64,000 bases of DNA from Spirabiliibacterium pneumoniae (GCF_014884995.1 NZ_JABMII010000013.1:1-64000); one strand, 5' to 3'. Positions 18,681 through 29,791 are shown, counted from the stretch's first letter. Program-made: numbers and translations. Notes: generated from the letters alone by a model not told the origin.

Positions 18681-19892
18681 CTAAAGTGCGGTTGACGTTT
18701 GCTTCAGTTGTGCGCGACGGCGAGCCAGTAAGTGTCGCTCCCACGCAATGACAGCGAGGAGTAATAAGCCCATGAGCGCGTAATTGAGCAACAAGCCACC
18801 TTGCGTGCCTGCCCACTCAAGCAAGTTGATTTTGGGGAAATTGAACACCAAGTGCGGTGCAATATCGTCCCACACTGCCGCCAGCGCGGTGGAGCCAAGC
18901 ACGTTACCGATCCCAACCCACATAAAATGCACCTGTCCTTCTAGCGCGCGGTACATCCAGCCCGTTTCACAGCCGCCCGCAAGCACAATACCGAAGCCGA
19001 ACAATAAGCCGCCGATAAGCGCACTGGGTGCCGCCCACATAATTTTGGGCGACATACCAAGCGCTAGATAGCTGAAAATGCCGATGGTGCTGATTAACAT
19101 GCCGTAGATAATCGCTTTAAGCATCAGCCCACGCCCTGTGAGCCATAAGTCCCTAAATGCGGAGGTAAAACAGATCTGCGCGCGTTCAATCAGTAGTCCA
19201 AAGCCTAAGCCTGCCAGCATCGCAAAGCCTAGCTTGCTATTAAATGTGAACACATAAAGTGCGGTCAAGATAAAAGTGAAAAAGATCCCCATGCCTAAGC
19301 GAAAACGGCGCGTTTTGCGTTTTTCGTCCACCACCGCGGGTTCTTTTTGATAGGCTTTGAGGGTGACTTTGCTTTTAAATAGCGGCAACAGGGTGAACTT
19401 GGCGCCGAAATAGGTGCCAATGGCGGTGGTCAGCGTAAACAGCCAAGCGTGCAGGGAAAATTGCGGGATGCCGGTGAAAAACGACGCGAGGTTGCAGCCC
19501 ATCGCCAGCCGTGCACCAAAACCAGCAATTGCCCCACCGAGCAGCGCTTGAGCGATGCGGATGCGGTTTTTCGGCAGGCGAATTTTGACGTTGTTTGCCC
19601 ACAGTGCCGCAGCCAAGCAGCCTGTGAACATGCCCAAAATCATCACGCCATCAACGCGGGTGAAAATGTTGCCTTGCATGCCGATGAGCTGAAAATAGCC
19701 CCAACTAGAGAGATCCACCCCAAAGGCTTGCAAAAGATGTCCTCCCCAACGAGTGAATTCACCAGTGACTGCCCAATAGGTGCCTGTTAGGCCAAAATAA
19801 TAAGTTGAAAGAATGCCAGCTGCTATGACAGCGAGCGTTGGATTCCAAAACGAAATGAGATAGTGTTGTTTAAATTGTTGCCAGGTTGTCAT
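18681..19892 (-). CDS. yedE: Selenium-metabolism membrane protein YedE (FdhT)
   Basis: The 403-residue inner-membrane protein has many hydrophobic segments and the two conserved YeeE/YedE (Pfam DUF395-type) half-repeats: GFGARLAMGCNLASFFTGIPQFSLHAW near residues 145-171, and FGIVLAGGCETGWMYRALEGQVH in the second half, each with a conserved Cys. It is close to E. coli YedE along its length. The family is predicted to take up a sulfur or selenium species. The ATG at 19892 has AAGGA eight bases upstream and matches the E. coli start. Presence of selA, selB and selC in the same window supports the selenium link. Confidence 0.9.
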   Translation of the reverse strand: MTTWQQFKQHYLISFWNPTLAVIAAGILSTYYFGLTGTYWAVTGEFTRWGGHLLQAFGVDLSSWGYFQLIGMQGNIFTRVDGVMILGMFTGCLAAALWANNVKIRLPKNRIRIAQALLGGAIAGFGARLAMGCNLASFFTGIPQFSLHAWLFTLTTAIGTYFGAKFTLLPLFKSKVTLKAYQKEPAVVDEKRKTRRFRLGMGIFFTFILTALYVFTFNSKLGFAMLAGLGFGLLIERAQICFTSAFRDLWLTGRGLMLKAIIYGMLISTIGIFSYLALGMSPKIMWAAPSALIGGLLFGFGIVLAGGCETGWMYRALEGQVHFMWVGIGNVLGSTALAAVWDDIAPHLVFNFPKINLLEWAGTQGGLLLNYALMGLLLLAVIAWERHLLARRRAQLKQTSTAL

Positions 19893-20158
19893 ACATTGTC
19901 CTTCACCGAAGGCACAAGCAGATACAAAAATAAATTGACGCACACGCAGCGTGTGTGCGAATTCATTTTTTATACACAAAACTTGCGCTATAAATAAACG
20001 AATTAAAGCGCTTGCGATTATAGAAAGCAAAAAGTGCGGTGTCTAGCCCTGTTTAAAAATTTATGTGAACTGTGATCCAGCACACTCTCTTTTTCATTTC
20101 AACGTGTTATTATGCTCGCAACGAAGATGGATGGTTAAACCTTGTTCAAGGAGGGCGT

Positions 20159-20584
20159 ATGTATAAACACATTCTCGTTGCAGTTGATCTTTCTGAAGAC
20201 AGTGCTGTTTTGTTAAATAAAGCGGCGGATATTGCGCAGCGCCATCAAGCAAAATTGTCGCTAGTGCATGTGGATGTCAATTTTTCCGACCTTTATACGG
20301 GGTTGATTGATGTGAATATGTCGTCTATGCAAGACAGAATCTCACAAGAAACCCATGATGCACTCAATCAGCTGGCGTCGTCGTCACCCTACCCTATCAC
20401 CGAAAAACTCAGTGGCACAGGGGATTTGGAGCAAGTGTTGAAAGAAGCGATTAAGCGCTATGATGCCGATTTGCTGGTGACAGGTCATCACCAAGATTTC
20501 TGGAGTAAACTCATCTCCTCGACTCGTCAGGTCATGAACAACATCACTATTGATATGTTGGTGGTGCCGTTGAAAGACGAATAA
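20159..20584 (+). CDS. uspA: Universal stress protein A
   Basis: The 141-residue protein starts [15 protein letters not shown] and shows the alpha/beta UspA fold, close to E. coli UspA. UspA is a cytoplasmic homodimer induced in growth arrest and stress. The ATG at 20159 is chosen over an in-frame upstream ATG at 20072 because it directly follows AAGGAGGG and matches the family start. It is divergent from yedE and followed by a dense uptake-signal cluster with a terminator. Confidence 0.95.
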   Translation: MYKHILVAVDLSEDSAVLLNKAADIAQRHQAKLSLVHVDVNFSDLYTGLIDVNMSSMQDRISQETHDALNQLASSSPYPITEKLSGTGDLEQVLKEAIKRYDADLLVTGHHQDFWSKLISSTRQVMNNITIDMLVVPLKDE

Positions 20585-20652
20585 ACCGCACTTTTTGTTT
20601 GACCGCACTTTGGTTTTCGATCAAAGTGCGGTTTTTTATGACAAAGTGCGGT
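20585..20652. repeat. Cluster of four uptake signals, two forming a terminator
   Basis: Uptake-signal cores lie at 20585-20593, 20602-20610 (minus orientation), 20624-20632 and 20644-20652 (plus orientation). The second and third pair as ACCGCACTTT/AAAGTGCGGT around a loop and are followed by six T, giving an intrinsic terminator for uspA at 20602-20637. The outer two add no obvious structure. Confidence 0.85.
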
Positions 20653-20724
20653 GAAAAAATTCCCCCTACCGTTTTTTTATGCCAAAATAGTACGTTAAAT
20701 GAAAGCAAGTTAATAGGAATAATG

Positions 20725-23355
20725 ATGAAAACCACTGCGGATATTCGCCGAGATTTCTTAGCATTTTTTGCCTCTCACGGGCATGAAGTGGTGCCAAGTA
20801 GTTCTCTGGTGCCAGACAACGACCCGACATTGCTGTTTACCAATGCGGGTATGAACCAATTTAAAAACGTATTTTTAGGCCAAGACAAGCGCGCCTACAC
20901 CCGTGCCACCACCGCACAACGCTGTGTACGTGCTGGCGGCAAGCACAATGACCTTGAAAACGTGGGTTATACAGCGCGCCACCATACCTTTTTTGAAATG
21001 CTGGGGAATTTTAGCTTTGGGGATTATTTCAAGCACGATGCGATCCACTTTGCCTGGGAATTTTTGACCTCCAGCCAGTGGCTTGGTTTGCCGAAAGAAA
21101 AACTGTGGGTCACGGTGTATGAAAGTGATGATGAGGCCTACGGCATTTGGCATGATGAAATCGGCGTGCCTGCCGAGCGCATTGTGCGTATTGGCGATAA
21201 CAAAGGTGCGCCTTATGCTTCCGATAACTTCTGGCAAATGGGTGATACTGGCCCGTGCGGCCCGTGTACCGAGATTTTCTACGATCACGGCGATCATATT
21301 TGGGGCGGCCCTCCAGGCTCTCCTGAAGAAGACGGCGACCGTTATATCGAGATTTGGAATGTGGTGTTTATGCAATTCAACCGTCAAGCGGACGGCGAAA
21401 TGCTGCCGCTGCCGAAACCGTCTGTGGACACAGGCATGGGGCTTGAGCGGATTGCAGCAGTGTTGCAGCACGTTAACTCCAATTACGATATTGATATTTT
21501 TAAACGCCTTGTGGCCGCCACCGCGGAGATTGTCGGCAGCACGGATTTAAAAAATAAATCTCTTAACGTGATTGCTGATCATATCCGCTCGTGTGCTTAT
21601 TTGATTGCCGATGGTGTGGTGCCATCCAACGAAGGGCGTGGTTATGTGTTGCGCCGTATTATCCGCCGTGCTGTGCGCCATGGACATTTATTAGGCGCGC
21701 GCGAAACGTTTTTCTACAAGCTGGTGCCAACCTTGATTGACGTGATGGCGGAGGCTGGTCAAGAATTGCAACAACATCAAGCGATGATCGAAAAATTGCT
21801 CAAACAAGAAGAAGAGCAATTTGCCCGCACCCTTGAGCGTGGCTTGGTGTTGCTTGACGACGCTTTGAAAAGCAGCGTGAAAGACGGCGTGCTCTCGGGT
21901 GATGTGGTCTTCAAACTCTATGATACCTACGGCTTCCCATACGATTTGACTGCGGATATTTGCCGTGAAAAAGACATTCAAGTGGATCAAGCGGGTTTTG
22001 ATGCGGCAATGGATCATCAGCGCAAACAAGCGCAAGCGGCGAGCAATTTCTCAGTGGATTACAGCAATGTGATTCGCGTGGACGGCGAAACCGAATTTAA
22101 TGGCTACAGCCAAGCGCAAGGCGAGGCATCGGTGGTGGCATTGTTCCACGATGGCAAGCCAGTTGAACGCTTAAGCACAGGTCAAGGCGGTGTGGTGGTG
22201 CTTGATTGCACGCCATTTTATGGTGAATCGGGCGGTCAAATTGGCGACAGTGGTGTATTGGAAGCCGAAGGTGTGCAATTTGCGGTGAAAGACACGCAAA
22301 AATATGGCAAAGTGTTCGGGCATATTGGTGAGCTGACACAAGGCGAGATTCGCATTGGTCAGTTGTTGCGCGCCACGGTGGACAGCGATCGCCGTGGGGC
22401 GACCGCACTTAATCACTCGGCAACGCACTTGCTTCATGCTGCCTTACGCCAAGTGCTTGGCACCCATGTCAGCCAAAAAGGCTCGCTGGTGTCTGACACG
22501 ATTCTGCGTTTTGACTTCTCGCAACCTGAAGCCATCAGTAAAGCGCAACTGATTGAAATTGAAAACCTTGTGAATGCCAAAGTGCGGTCAAATTATCCGA
22601 TCGAAACTGAGATTATGGATATTGAGGCAGCCAAAGCCAAAGGCGCGATGGCGTTGTTTGGTGAAAAATATGGCGAGCGTGTGCGCGTGCTGACGATGGG
22701 GGATTTTTCCACCGAATTGTGTGGCGGTATCCACGCCAAACGCACAGGGGATATTGGCTTGTTCAAAATTATTTCTGAAGGCGCGATTGCCTCAGGTATT
22801 CGTCGCATTGAGGCGGTGACGGGGCAAAACGCCATCAATTGGTTACACCAACAACAGCGCGTATTGCAACAAAGTGCGGATCTGTTGAAAACCGACGTCA
22901 ATGGTGTGGTGGACAAGGTGCAGCAACTGCTTGAGCGTAACAAACGTAATGAAAAAAGCTTACAACAGCTACAAGCGCAAGCTGCACTGCAAGCGGGTAG
23001 TAATTTGGCGAAACAATACCAAGAAATTGGTGGCGTGAAAGTCATCTTGTACAAACTCGATGGTGTAGATGCTAAAGCATTGCGTACTTTGGTGGATGAT
23101 TTGAAAAATCAACTTGGTAGTGGTGTGGTGGCCTTTGCTAGTGTGCTGGATGGCAAAGTCAACTTGATTGCTGGCGTCACCAAAGACCTCACCGACAAAC
23201 TTAAAGCTGGAGAGCTGGTCAATGTGATGGCGCAAGCGGTCGGCGGCAAAGGTGGTGGACGGCCTGATTTGGCGATGGCGGGTGGTAGCCAAGTGGACGA
23301 TGTGCCTATTGCTCTGAGCTGTGCGAAAACATGGCTTGAGAATAAATTAAGTTAA
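20725..23355 (+). CDS. alaS: Alanyl-tRNA synthetase
   Basis: AlaS charges tRNA-Ala. The 876-residue protein equals E. coli AlaS in length and shows the class II core ([34 protein letters not shown]), the editing domain with zinc ligands in [12 protein letters not shown] and [15 protein letters not shown], and the C-terminal [16 protein letters not shown] prefer the ATG at 20725 (MKTTADIRR) over 20722 by spacing to AGGA. Longer in-frame starts lie in the uptake-signal cluster. It is followed by csrA, a classic order. Confidence 0.97.
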   Translation: MKTTADIRRDFLAFFASHGHEVVPSSSLVPDNDPTLLFTNAGMNQFKNVFLGQDKRAYTRATTAQRCVRAGGKHNDLENVGYTARHHTFFEMLGNFSFGDYFKHDAIHFAWEFLTSSQWLGLPKEKLWVTVYESDDEAYGIWHDEIGVPAERIVRIGDNKGAPYASDNFWQMGDTGPCGPCTEIFYDHGDHIWGGPPGSPEEDGDRYIEIWNVVFMQFNRQADGEMLPLPKPSVDTGMGLERIAAVLQHVNSNYDIDIFKRLVAATAEIVGSTDLKNKSLNVIADHIRSCAYLIADGVVPSNEGRGYVLRRIIRRAVRHGHLLGARETFFYKLVPTLIDVMAEAGQELQQHQAMIEKLLKQEEEQFARTLERGLVLLDDALKSSVKDGVLSGDVVFKLYDTYGFPYDLTADICREKDIQVDQAGFDAAMDHQRKQAQAASNFSVDYSNVIRVDGETEFNGYSQAQGEASVVALFHDGKPVERLSTGQGGVVVLDCTPFYGESGGQIGDSGVLEAEGVQFAVKDTQKYGKVFGHIGELTQGEIRIGQLLRATVDSDRRGATALNHSATHLLHAALRQVLGTHVSQKGSLVSDTILRFDFSQPEAISKAQLIEIENLVNAKVRSNYPIETEIMDIEAAKAKGAMALFGEKYGERVRVLTMGDFSTELCGGIHAKRTGDIGLFKIISEGAIASGIRRIEAVTGQNAINWLHQQQRVLQQSADLLKTDVNGVVDKVQQLLERNKRNEKSLQQLQAQAALQAGSNLAKQYQEIGGVKVILYKLDGVDAKALRTLVDDLKNQLGSGVVAFASVLDGKVNLIAGVTKDLTDKLKAGELVNVMAQAVGGKGGGRPDLAMAGGSQVDDVPIALSCAKTWLENKLS

Positions 23356-23363
23356 ATAAATGA

Positions 23364-23391
23364 TAAAAGCAGGGTAACCTGCTTTTATTTT
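23364..23391 (+). terminator. Intrinsic terminator of alaS
   Basis: AAAAGCAGG and CCTGCTTTT form a stem with a GTAA loop, followed by a T-rich ATTTTG, just after the alaS stop. Confidence 0.8.
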
Positions 23392-23497
23392 GTGTACTAC
23401 CGCACATTTTAGACTTTTGCTGATCACTTTTTTTTATTAAATAAAGTATTATCAACGTATACCATCATAGAGAGATTTAAATGTCGGAGACAAAGGT

Positions 23498-23683
23498 ATG
23501 CTTATTCTAACAAGGAAAGTTGGTGAAAATTTACTGATAGGGGAAGACATTTCAATATCTATTTTAAGTGTGCGTGGCAACCAAGTGAAAATTGGCGTGA
23601 GTGCGCCCAAAGAGATCACCGTGCACCGTGAAGAAATTTATCTTCGGCTGAAAGAGGCTGAAAAAGAACCTGAAACCGTGTAA
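23498..23683 (+). CDS. csrA: Carbon storage regulator CsrA
   Basis: CsrA binds GGA motifs in mRNA leaders and controls carbon flux, motility and biofilm traits. The 61-residue protein starts [10 protein letters not shown] and has the RNA-binding [14 protein letters not shown]. Its own leader holds a GGA near 23486 close to the start, in the position expected for autoregulation, though only by eye. It lies directly before the phosphohexomutase gene, 21 bases away, so the two are probably co-transcribed. Confidence 0.97.
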   Translation: MLILTRKVGENLLIGEDISISILSVRGNQVKIGVSAPKEITVHREEIYLRLKEAEKEPETV

Positions 23684-23704
23684 TTGAACGTATTGGAGTA
23701 TAAA

Positions 23705-25075
23705 ATGACAAAACTAACTTGTTTTAAAGCCTATGATGTACGTGGTCGCCTTGGTGATGAGCTTAACGAAGACATCGCTTATCGCATTGGGCGTGCTTTT
23801 GGGCAGTTCTTACAACCGAAAAATGTGGTTGTGGGTGGGGATGTACGCTTAAGCTCCAAAGAATTAAAAAGCGCACTGACCAACGGCTTGTTAGACGCGG
23901 GTGTGGATGTGATTGATCTCGGTCTTACTGGCACAGAAGAAATTTATTTCGCTACATCCTTTTTGGGTGTTGATGGTGGGATTGAAGTGACCGCCAGTCA
24001 TAACCCAATGGACTACAATGGCTTGAAGTTTGTGCGTGCGGGCTCCCGCCCAATCAGTGCAGACAGCGGCTTAGCGGATATCCAACGATTAGCAGAAGAA
24101 AATAATTTCCCAGCAGTGGCTAAACGTGGCGAATATAAACAACATAGCGTACTGCAAGAGTATGTTGACCATCTCCTCACTTATGTTGATTTGGACAATT
24201 TCAAGAAAAAACCACTCAAATTAGTGGTTAACTCAGGCAACGGTGCGGCGGGGCATGTGGTTGATGAGCTGGAAAAACGTTTTAAAGCGAAAGCTTTACC
24301 AGTGGAATTTATCAAGGTTTACAACAACCCAGACGGCACCTTCCCACACGGCATTCCTAACCCATTGTTGCATGAAAACCGTCAAGACACTATTGATGCT
24401 GTGCTGTCCAACAAAGCCGATATGGGCATTGCCTTTGACGGCGATTTCGACCGCTGCTTCTTGTTCGATGAGAACGCAACCTTTATTGAAGGTTACTATG
24501 TCGTCGGCCTGTTAGCTCAAGCTTTCTTGCAAAAAAATAAAGGTGCGAAAATTATCTACGATCCACGCCTGATCTGGAACACGGTGGAATTGGTGGAAGA
24601 ACTCGGTGGCGAGCCAGTGATGTCGAAATCAGGCCACTCATTCATTAAAGAAAAAATGCGCGCCGTTGACGCTGTTTACGGTGGCGAAATGAGTGCGCAC
24701 CACTACTTCCGAGACTTTTTCTATTGTGATAGTGGTATGATCCCATGGCTTTTAGCGGCAGAACTGCTGTGCACCACAGGCAAATCACTCGGACAATTAG
24801 TAGGGGATCGCCTAGAAACCTACCCATCACCAGGGGAAATCAACAGCAAATTGCAAGATGCGAAAGCCGCTATTGCCCGCGTACGCGCGCACTTCGAAAA
24901 AGACGCGCTGCGCGTGGATGAAATCGACGGTATCAGCATTGAGTACCTAGATTGGCGCTTCAATTTGCGCAGCTCCAATACTGAGCCTGTGGTGCGATTG
25001 AACCTTGAAACTCGCGGTGATAAAGCACTTATGGAACAAAAAACGAAAGAAGTGTTAGATCTCCTGCGCCAATAA
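23705..25075 (+). CDS. manB: Phosphomannomutase/phosphoglucomutase (alpha-D-phosphohexomutase)
   Basis: The 456-residue enzyme interconverts hexose 1- and 6-phosphates, feeding nucleotide sugars for surface polysaccharide. The catalytic phosphoserine lies in TASHNP (Ser98), the metal loop is FDGDFDR, the sugar-binding loop is [10 protein letters not shown], and the C-terminal phosphate loop is [14 protein letters not shown]. It is of the CpsG/ManB size class, not the larger YhxB/Pgm type. The ATG at 23705 follows TTGGAGTATAAA; the ATG at 23684 overlaps csrA and is less likely. With galU next it suggests a sugar-nucleotide supply pair. Substrate preference is not decided by sequence. Confidence 0.85.
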   Translation: MTKLTCFKAYDVRGRLGDELNEDIAYRIGRAFGQFLQPKNVVVGGDVRLSSKELKSALTNGLLDAGVDVIDLGLTGTEEIYFATSFLGVDGGIEVTASHNPMDYNGLKFVRAGSRPISADSGLADIQRLAEENNFPAVAKRGEYKQHSVLQEYVDHLLTYVDLDNFKKKPLKLVVNSGNGAAGHVVDELEKRFKAKALPVEFIKVYNNPDGTFPHGIPNPLLHENRQDTIDAVLSNKADMGIAFDGDFDRCFLFDENATFIEGYYVVGLLAQAFLQKNKGAKIIYDPRLIWNTVELVEELGGEPVMSKSGHSFIKEKMRAVDAVYGGEMSAHHYFRDFFYCDSGMIPWLLAAELLCTTGKSLGQLVGDRLETYPSPGEINSKLQDAKAAIARVRAHFEKDALRVDEIDGISIEYLDWRFNLRSSNTEPVVRLNLETRGDKALMEQKTKEVLDLLRQ

Positions 25076-25089
25076 CCGCACTTTGTCTT

Positions 25090-25117
25090 AATACGCCACA
25101 TGATGTGGCGTATTTTT
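25090..25117 (+). terminator. Intrinsic terminator after the phosphohexomutase gene
   Basis: AATACGCCACA and TGTGGCGTATT form a long stem followed by six T. It separates this gene from galU, which therefore needs its own promoter. Confidence 0.85.
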
Positions 25118-25178
25118 TATTGAGTGTTGGCTAAAACTTGCTAGAATGCAAGCGAGATGTGATCAAAAAGGATTGACA

Positions 25179-26069
25179 ATGAAAGCGATTATTCCTGTAG
25201 CTGGTCTGGGCACACGTATGTTGCCTGCCACCAAAGCCATTCCCAAAGAAATGTTAACTATTGTGGATAAGCCATTGATTCAATATGTGGTGACAGAATG
25301 TGTTAAAGCGGGTATTAAAGAAATTATTTTAGTAACGCACTCATCAAAAAATTCAATTGAAAACCATTTTGATACCTCCTATGAACTTGAATCCATACTT
25401 GAAAAGCGCGTCAAACGTCAATTGCTTGATGAGGTGCGGTCAATTATTCCGCACGATGTTACCATTATGCACGTGCGTCAAGGTTACGCCAAAGGTCTCG
25501 GCCACGCCGTGCTGTGCGCCAAGCCGCTAGTGGGCGATGAGCCTTTTGCTGTGGTGCTGCCTGATGTGATTTTGGCGGATTTCACCGCTGATCAAGCCAC
25601 AGAAAACTTAGCGGCGATGATAAAACGCTTTGAGCAAACCCATGCCAGTCAGATCATGGTTGCCCCCGTAGCGGATGATGAAGTGAGCAACTACGGCATT
25701 GTTGATTGCGCAGGCGAAACCTTAAACGAACAGCAACAAAGTGCGGTCATCCGCAACATTGTGGAAAAACCCGCCCCTGAAAAAGCGCCGTCTAATCTTT
25801 CGGTTGTTGGCCGCTACGTCTTCTCAGAGAGCATTTGGGCGTTACTAGCCAAAACCCCTGTTGGTGTGGGCGATGAAATCCAACTCACCGATGCGGTGGA
25901 CATGCTGATCGAAAAAGAGCCCGTCGAGGCCTTTTACATGACTGGCCGCACGTTCGATTGTGGCGATAAACTCGGCTACCTCCAAGCCATCCTCGAATAC
26001 GGCGTACAACACCCAAAACTCGGCATAGATTTTAAAGCACTCATCAAACAATTTGCCAAGACTTTGTAA
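25179..26069 (+). CDS. galU: UTP-glucose-1-phosphate uridylyltransferase
   Basis: GalU makes UDP-glucose from UTP and glucose 1-phosphate for LPS and capsule sugars. The 296-residue protein starts [19 protein letters not shown], the nucleotide-binding signature, and has [24 protein letters not shown] and a closing [10 protein letters not shown]. The ATG at 25179 is chosen because it sits at the normal N-terminus after AAAAGGA; an upstream in-frame ATG at 25146 lengthens it without homology. Confidence 0.96.
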   Translation: MKAIIPVAGLGTRMLPATKAIPKEMLTIVDKPLIQYVVTECVKAGIKEIILVTHSSKNSIENHFDTSYELESILEKRVKRQLLDEVRSIIPHDVTIMHVRQGYAKGLGHAVLCAKPLVGDEPFAVVLPDVILADFTADQATENLAAMIKRFEQTHASQIMVAPVADDEVSNYGIVDCAGETLNEQQQSAVIRNIVEKPAPEKAPSNLSVVGRYVFSESIWALLAKTPVGVGDEIQLTDAVDMLIEKEPVEAFYMTGRTFDCGDKLGYLQAILEYGVQHPKLGIDFKALIKQFAKTL

Positions 26070-26076
26070 GCACAAA

Positions 26077-26100
26077 AAGCCTAGCTTAACGCTAGGCTTT
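26077..26100. terminator. Bidirectional terminator between galU and lysS
   Basis: AAAGCCTAGC and GCTAGGCTTT form a perfect ten-base stem with a short loop between converging genes, A-rich on the left and T on the right. Confidence 0.8.
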
Positions 26101-26130
26101 ATCATCACTGCGACTGACCGCACTTTGATT

Positions 26131-27639
26131 TTAGGCTTTATGCTTCATCGCTGGGAACAAAATGACATCGCGAATCGATGGAGCGTTGGCAAAGAGCATA
26201 GCGAGACGGTCGATGCCTAGGCCTTCGCCTGCGGTTGGTGGCAGACCGTGCTCAAGGGCGACTACGAAGTCTTCATCTTTGAACATGGCTTCATCGTCGC
26301 CTGCCTCTTTGGCGGCCACTTGGGCATCAAAACGGGCATTTTGATCTTCGGCATCGTTCAGCTCGGAGAAGCCGTTGCCGATTTCGCGACCGCCGATAAA
26401 GAGTTCAAAGCGGTCGGTGACCTCTGGGTTGTCGTCGTTGCGACGAGCCAGTGGTGAAATTTCCGCAGGGTGTGCCATTAAGAAGGTCGGTTGAATTAAG
26501 TGATGTTCCGCCACTTCTTCGAAGATTGCATTGACCAGGCTGCCCAAGCCCCAGGATTTTTGCACCTCAATGCCTAATTTTTCTGCCACAGCTTTGGCGC
26601 GTTCGAGGTCATATAAATCATCTTTCACAATGCCTTTTTCCGCCCCATATTTCAGCACGGCATCGTGCATGGTGATGCGCTCAAACGGCTTGCCGAAGTC
26701 GAATTCATACTCGCCATAAGGGACGATGGTTGTGCCGAGAATGTCCAGTGCCAATTGGCGCAACAGCTCTTCGGTGTTGTCCATTAAATCGTGATAGTCA
26801 GCATAAGCTTGGTAGTATTCCAACATCGTAAATTCTGGGTTGTGGCGCACTGAAACGCCTTCATTGCGGAAATTGCGATTTAATTCAAACACCCGCTCGA
26901 AACCGCCAACCACTAAGCGTTTTAAAAACAGTTCAGGGGCGATGCGCAGATACATATCAATATCGAGCGCATTATGGTGAGTGATAAACGGACGCGCCGA
27001 CGCACCGCCTGGGATCACTTGCAGCATCGGGGTTTCGACTTCCATAAAGCCTTTGCTGGTGAAGTAGTTGCGAATACCTGCAATCACTTTGGAGCGGATC
27101 ATAAAGGTGCGGCGAGATTGCTCGTTGCTGATCAGATCAAGATAACGCTGGCGATAGCGCATTTCTTGGTCGGCAAGGCCGTGGAATTTATCTGGCAGTG
27201 GGCGCAAGGCTTTGGTGAGCAATTCAACGGCTGAGCAACGCACAGTCAGCTCGCCTGTTTTAGTTTTAAAGAGTGTGCCTTTTGCGCCCATAATATCGCC
27301 TAAATCGAGCATCGCCATAAAGTCAGCATATTGCCCTTCAGGCAAAGTGTCGCGAGCGATATAGAGCTGGATTTTGCCACTCATATCAGAAAGCGTCACA
27401 AAGCTGGCTTTACCCATTTTGCGTCGTGTCATCACACGCCCCGCAACGGCCACGTCAACCGCACTTTCTTTTAGTTTTTCACCGTCTTCTTGCTCATATT
27501 GCGCATGGAGATCGGCTGCCAAACTGTCGCGGCGGAAGGTGTTCGGAAATGCGTTGCCTAGGCTTCGTAATTGGTTTAATTTTTCACGGCGCGCTAACAT
27601 CTCGCCGTTGAGGTCTAATTCTGAATGTTGGTCTGTCAT
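26131..27639 (-). CDS. lysS: Lysyl-tRNA synthetase, class II
   Basis: LysS charges tRNA-Lys. The 502-residue protein has the N-terminal OB anticodon domain ([21 protein letters not shown] region), the class II motif 2 ([20 protein letters not shown]) and motif 3 near the end ([18 protein letters not shown]). Two adjacent ATGs (27642 and 27639) exist; the second gives MTDQH. It lies 42 bases after prfB, the standard prfB-lysS operon. Confidence 0.96.
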   Translation of the reverse strand: MTDQHSELDLNGEMLARREKLNQLRSLGNAFPNTFRRDSLAADLHAQYEQEDGEKLKESAVDVAVAGRVMTRRKMGKASFVTLSDMSGKIQLYIARDTLPEGQYADFMAMLDLGDIMGAKGTLFKTKTGELTVRCSAVELLTKALRPLPDKFHGLADQEMRYRQRYLDLISNEQSRRTFMIRSKVIAGIRNYFTSKGFMEVETPMLQVIPGGASARPFITHHNALDIDMYLRIAPELFLKRLVVGGFERVFELNRNFRNEGVSVRHNPEFTMLEYYQAYADYHDLMDNTEELLRQLALDILGTTIVPYGEYEFDFGKPFERITMHDAVLKYGAEKGIVKDDLYDLERAKAVAEKLGIEVQKSWGLGSLVNAIFEEVAEHHLIQPTFLMAHPAEISPLARRNDDNPEVTDRFELFIGGREIGNGFSELNDAEDQNARFDAQVAAKEAGDDEAMFKDEDFVVALEHGLPPTAGEGLGIDRLAMLFANAPSIRDVILFPAMKHKA

Positions 27640-27681
27640 CATTTTGTCCTGAATCTTGTGGCGGCGAACCGCACTTTTCGG

Positions 27682-28780
27682 TTACAACCCAGCCTTAAGG
27701 CTGGCTTCGATAAATTTGTCTAAATCGCCATCGAGTACGGCTTGGGTGTTGCGATTTTCAACGCCTGTGCGCAGATCTTTAATCCGTGCATCGTCAAGCA
27801 CATAAGAGCGAATTTGGCTGCCCCAGCCGATGTCGGATTTGCTGTCCTCAAGGGCTTGTTTTTCGGCATTTTGCTTTTGTAGCTCCATTTCATAGAGTTT
27901 GGCTTTGAGCTGCTTCATACACTGATCTTTATTTTTGTGTTGTGAGCGGTCGTTTTGACACTGCACCACAATGCCACTCGGTAAGTGGGTGATGCGCACC
28001 GCACTTTCGGTTCGGTTAACGTGCTGACCACCTGCTCCTGAGGCGCGATAAACATCAATGCGCAAGTCGGCTGGATTGATCTCAATGTCGATATTGTCGT
28101 CCACTTCAGGGTAGACAAACACCGCGCTAAACGAGGTGTGGCGGCGGTTGTTGGAATCAAACGGGCTTTTGCGCACGAGGCGATGAATGCCTGTTTCGGT
28201 GCGCAGCCAACCAAAAGCGTATTCACCACTGATTTTAATAGTGGCCGATTTAATGCCTGCAACATCGCCATCGGAGGCTTCCATTAGCTCAGTTTTAAAG
28301 CCTTTGCTTTCTGCCCAGCGCAGATACATCCTCAGCAGCATTTCCGTCCAATCTTGCGCCTCAGTACCACCAGAACCTGCTTGCAAATCCACATAGCAAT
28401 CGCTTGCGTCTTGCTCGCCACTGAACATTCGGCGAAATTCGAGCTTTGCGATCTGTTGCTCTAACTGTGCCAGTTCTGTGACAGCCTCGTTGAATGTTTC
28501 TTCATCATCGGCCTCGATGGCGAGTTCTAATAAGCCGTCTACATCCTCCAGCCCCTGTTCGAGCTGTTTAATGGTATTAACTACACTCTCTAAACTCGCC
28601 CGCTCTTTGCCGAGTGCTTGCGCTTTTTCAGGCGTGTTCCACACATCGGGCAGCTCTAGCTCAGCGTTGACCTCTTCTAGGCGTTCGACTTTGACATCAA
28701 AGTCAAAGATACCCCCGAAGGACACGAGTGCGTTCGCTGATGTCTTTTATTTGGTTTTTAATTGGGTTTATTTCAAACAT
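27682..28780 (-). CDS. prfB: Peptide chain release factor 2, with programmed +1 frameshift
   Basis: RF2 ends translation at UGA and UAA. The first 25 codons run from the ATG at 28780 ([10 protein letters not shown]) to CTT, then a TGA at 28703-28705; the rest (340 residues) continues in the +1 frame from GAC. The joint protein is 365 residues, the same as E. coli RF2, with the SPF stop-recognition motif and GGQ in [12 protein letters not shown]. The slippery CTT TGA C and a GGGGG ribosome-binding-like stretch just upstream match the autoregulatory frameshift known for RF2: low RF2 favours the shift. An ordinary gene caller would start it too late. Confidence 0.97.
28702..28716 (-). promoter_or_regulatory. 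RF2 programmed frameshift site
   Basis: On the minus strand the sequence reads GGGGGTATCTTTGAC. The G-run mimics a ribosome binding site three bases before CTT, and CTTTGAC is the slippery stop. The TGA is codon 26, as in E. coli. Confidence 0.93.
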
Positions 28781-28884
28781 AATTAACAGTTTATCAGGGA
28801 TCATAAGGGGATAATTATAAGCTAAATTCATTTTTTTTGATAGATGAAATTTAACTGAGTAAAATACTAAACTTTTTAATTTTG

Positions 28885-28893
28885 GACGAAGTT
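28885..28893 (+). promoter_or_regulatory. Extended -10 promoter of the FNT-family gene
   Basis: TGCTATAGT fits an extended -10 element (TG, one base, then TATAGT at 28888-28893). No good -35 lies at the usual distance. A start near 28900 would give a leader of about 50 bases. Confidence 0.4.
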
Positions 28894-28951
28894 GTGCTAT
28901 AGTTTGCGCACTTTTTTGAAATGCAATGACAACCCTGATAGTAGGAGCAAT

Positions 28952-29782
28952 ATGAAATCAGAGTTAAGCAACAGTAAATTGTCCTACCGCGATCGTATGG
29001 CGGTAGAAGAACACGAGCGTTTAAGCCCGCGTTTGCTATATGAAATTATTCGCCAAGATGGGATTGAAGAGCTGTCCCGCCCGACCAAAGCGTTGGTATT
29101 TTCTGGCATCACTGCTGGGCTTGTAATCACATTTTCCTTTATTTTCAAGGCGGTATTCACAGCCTACATGCCAGATGTTATTTGGTCTCCCTTGATTAGC
29201 AATATGGGATACACGGTAGGATTTTTGCTGGTGATTTTGGGGCGCATGCAGCTGTTTACAGAAAATACGATTACCACTGTGGTGCCATTATTTAACCCAT
29301 TGAGTCTAAAAAAGATCATTGCAGTATCGAAGTTGTGGATTACAGTGTTTGCTGCCAATCTGGTTGGTACGGCAATCGCAGCATTTTTCTTGCAAAATCA
29401 TCATGTGTTCAACCCTGAGTTTGTGCAGGCGATGAACGAAATTGCGCAGCATGTGGCGCATATGTCGGTGAGTGATAATATTTTCCGCGGCATTCCAGCA
29501 GGCATTTTGATTGCCTCGATTGTGTGGATGATGCCAACGGTGGGCAACGGCAAATTTGCCATGATCTTTTTCTTTATCTATTTGATTGCCTTAGGTGATT
29601 TCACTCACGTTGTGGTGGGCTCGGCGGAAATGGCCTATTTAGTGATGCAAGGACAGGCGAATTTGTATGACTATTTTGTTACCTTTTTAGGTCCGACCGC
29701 ACTTGGGAATATTTTGGGTGGCACAGTGGTGTTCACGTTGATGATTTATGGTCAGGTGACTGACGAAATTGGACGAAAATAA
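28952..29782 (+). CDS. Formate/nitrite transporter family protein, YfdC-like
   Basis: The 276-residue inner-membrane protein belongs to the FNT channel family and resembles E. coli YfdC more than FocA or NirC, for example in GYTVGFLLVILGRMQLFTEN and IALGDFTHVVVGSAEMAYLV. About six membrane segments are visible after a charged cytoplasmic N-terminus of some 40 residues. FNT proteins pass small anions such as formate or nitrite; the substrate of YfdC is not known. The ATG at 28952 follows TAGGAGCAAT and is preferred to an in-frame ATG at 28892. Confidence 0.8.
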   Translation: MKSELSNSKLSYRDRMAVEEHERLSPRLLYEIIRQDGIEELSRPTKALVFSGITAGLVITFSFIFKAVFTAYMPDVIWSPLISNMGYTVGFLLVILGRMQLFTENTITTVVPLFNPLSLKKIIAVSKLWITVFAANLVGTAIAAFFLQNHHVFNPEFVQAMNEIAQHVAHMSVSDNIFRGIPAGILIASIVWMMPTVGNGKFAMIFFFIYLIALGDFTHVVVGSAEMAYLVMQGQANLYDYFVTFLGPTALGNILGGTVVFTLMIYGQVTDEIGRK

Positions 29783-29791
29783 GGATATTGC

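Noticed and set aside
20068-20088. CRP site before uspA
   Set aside because: TGTGATCCAGCACA looks close, but the right half does not fall at the required six-base spacing.
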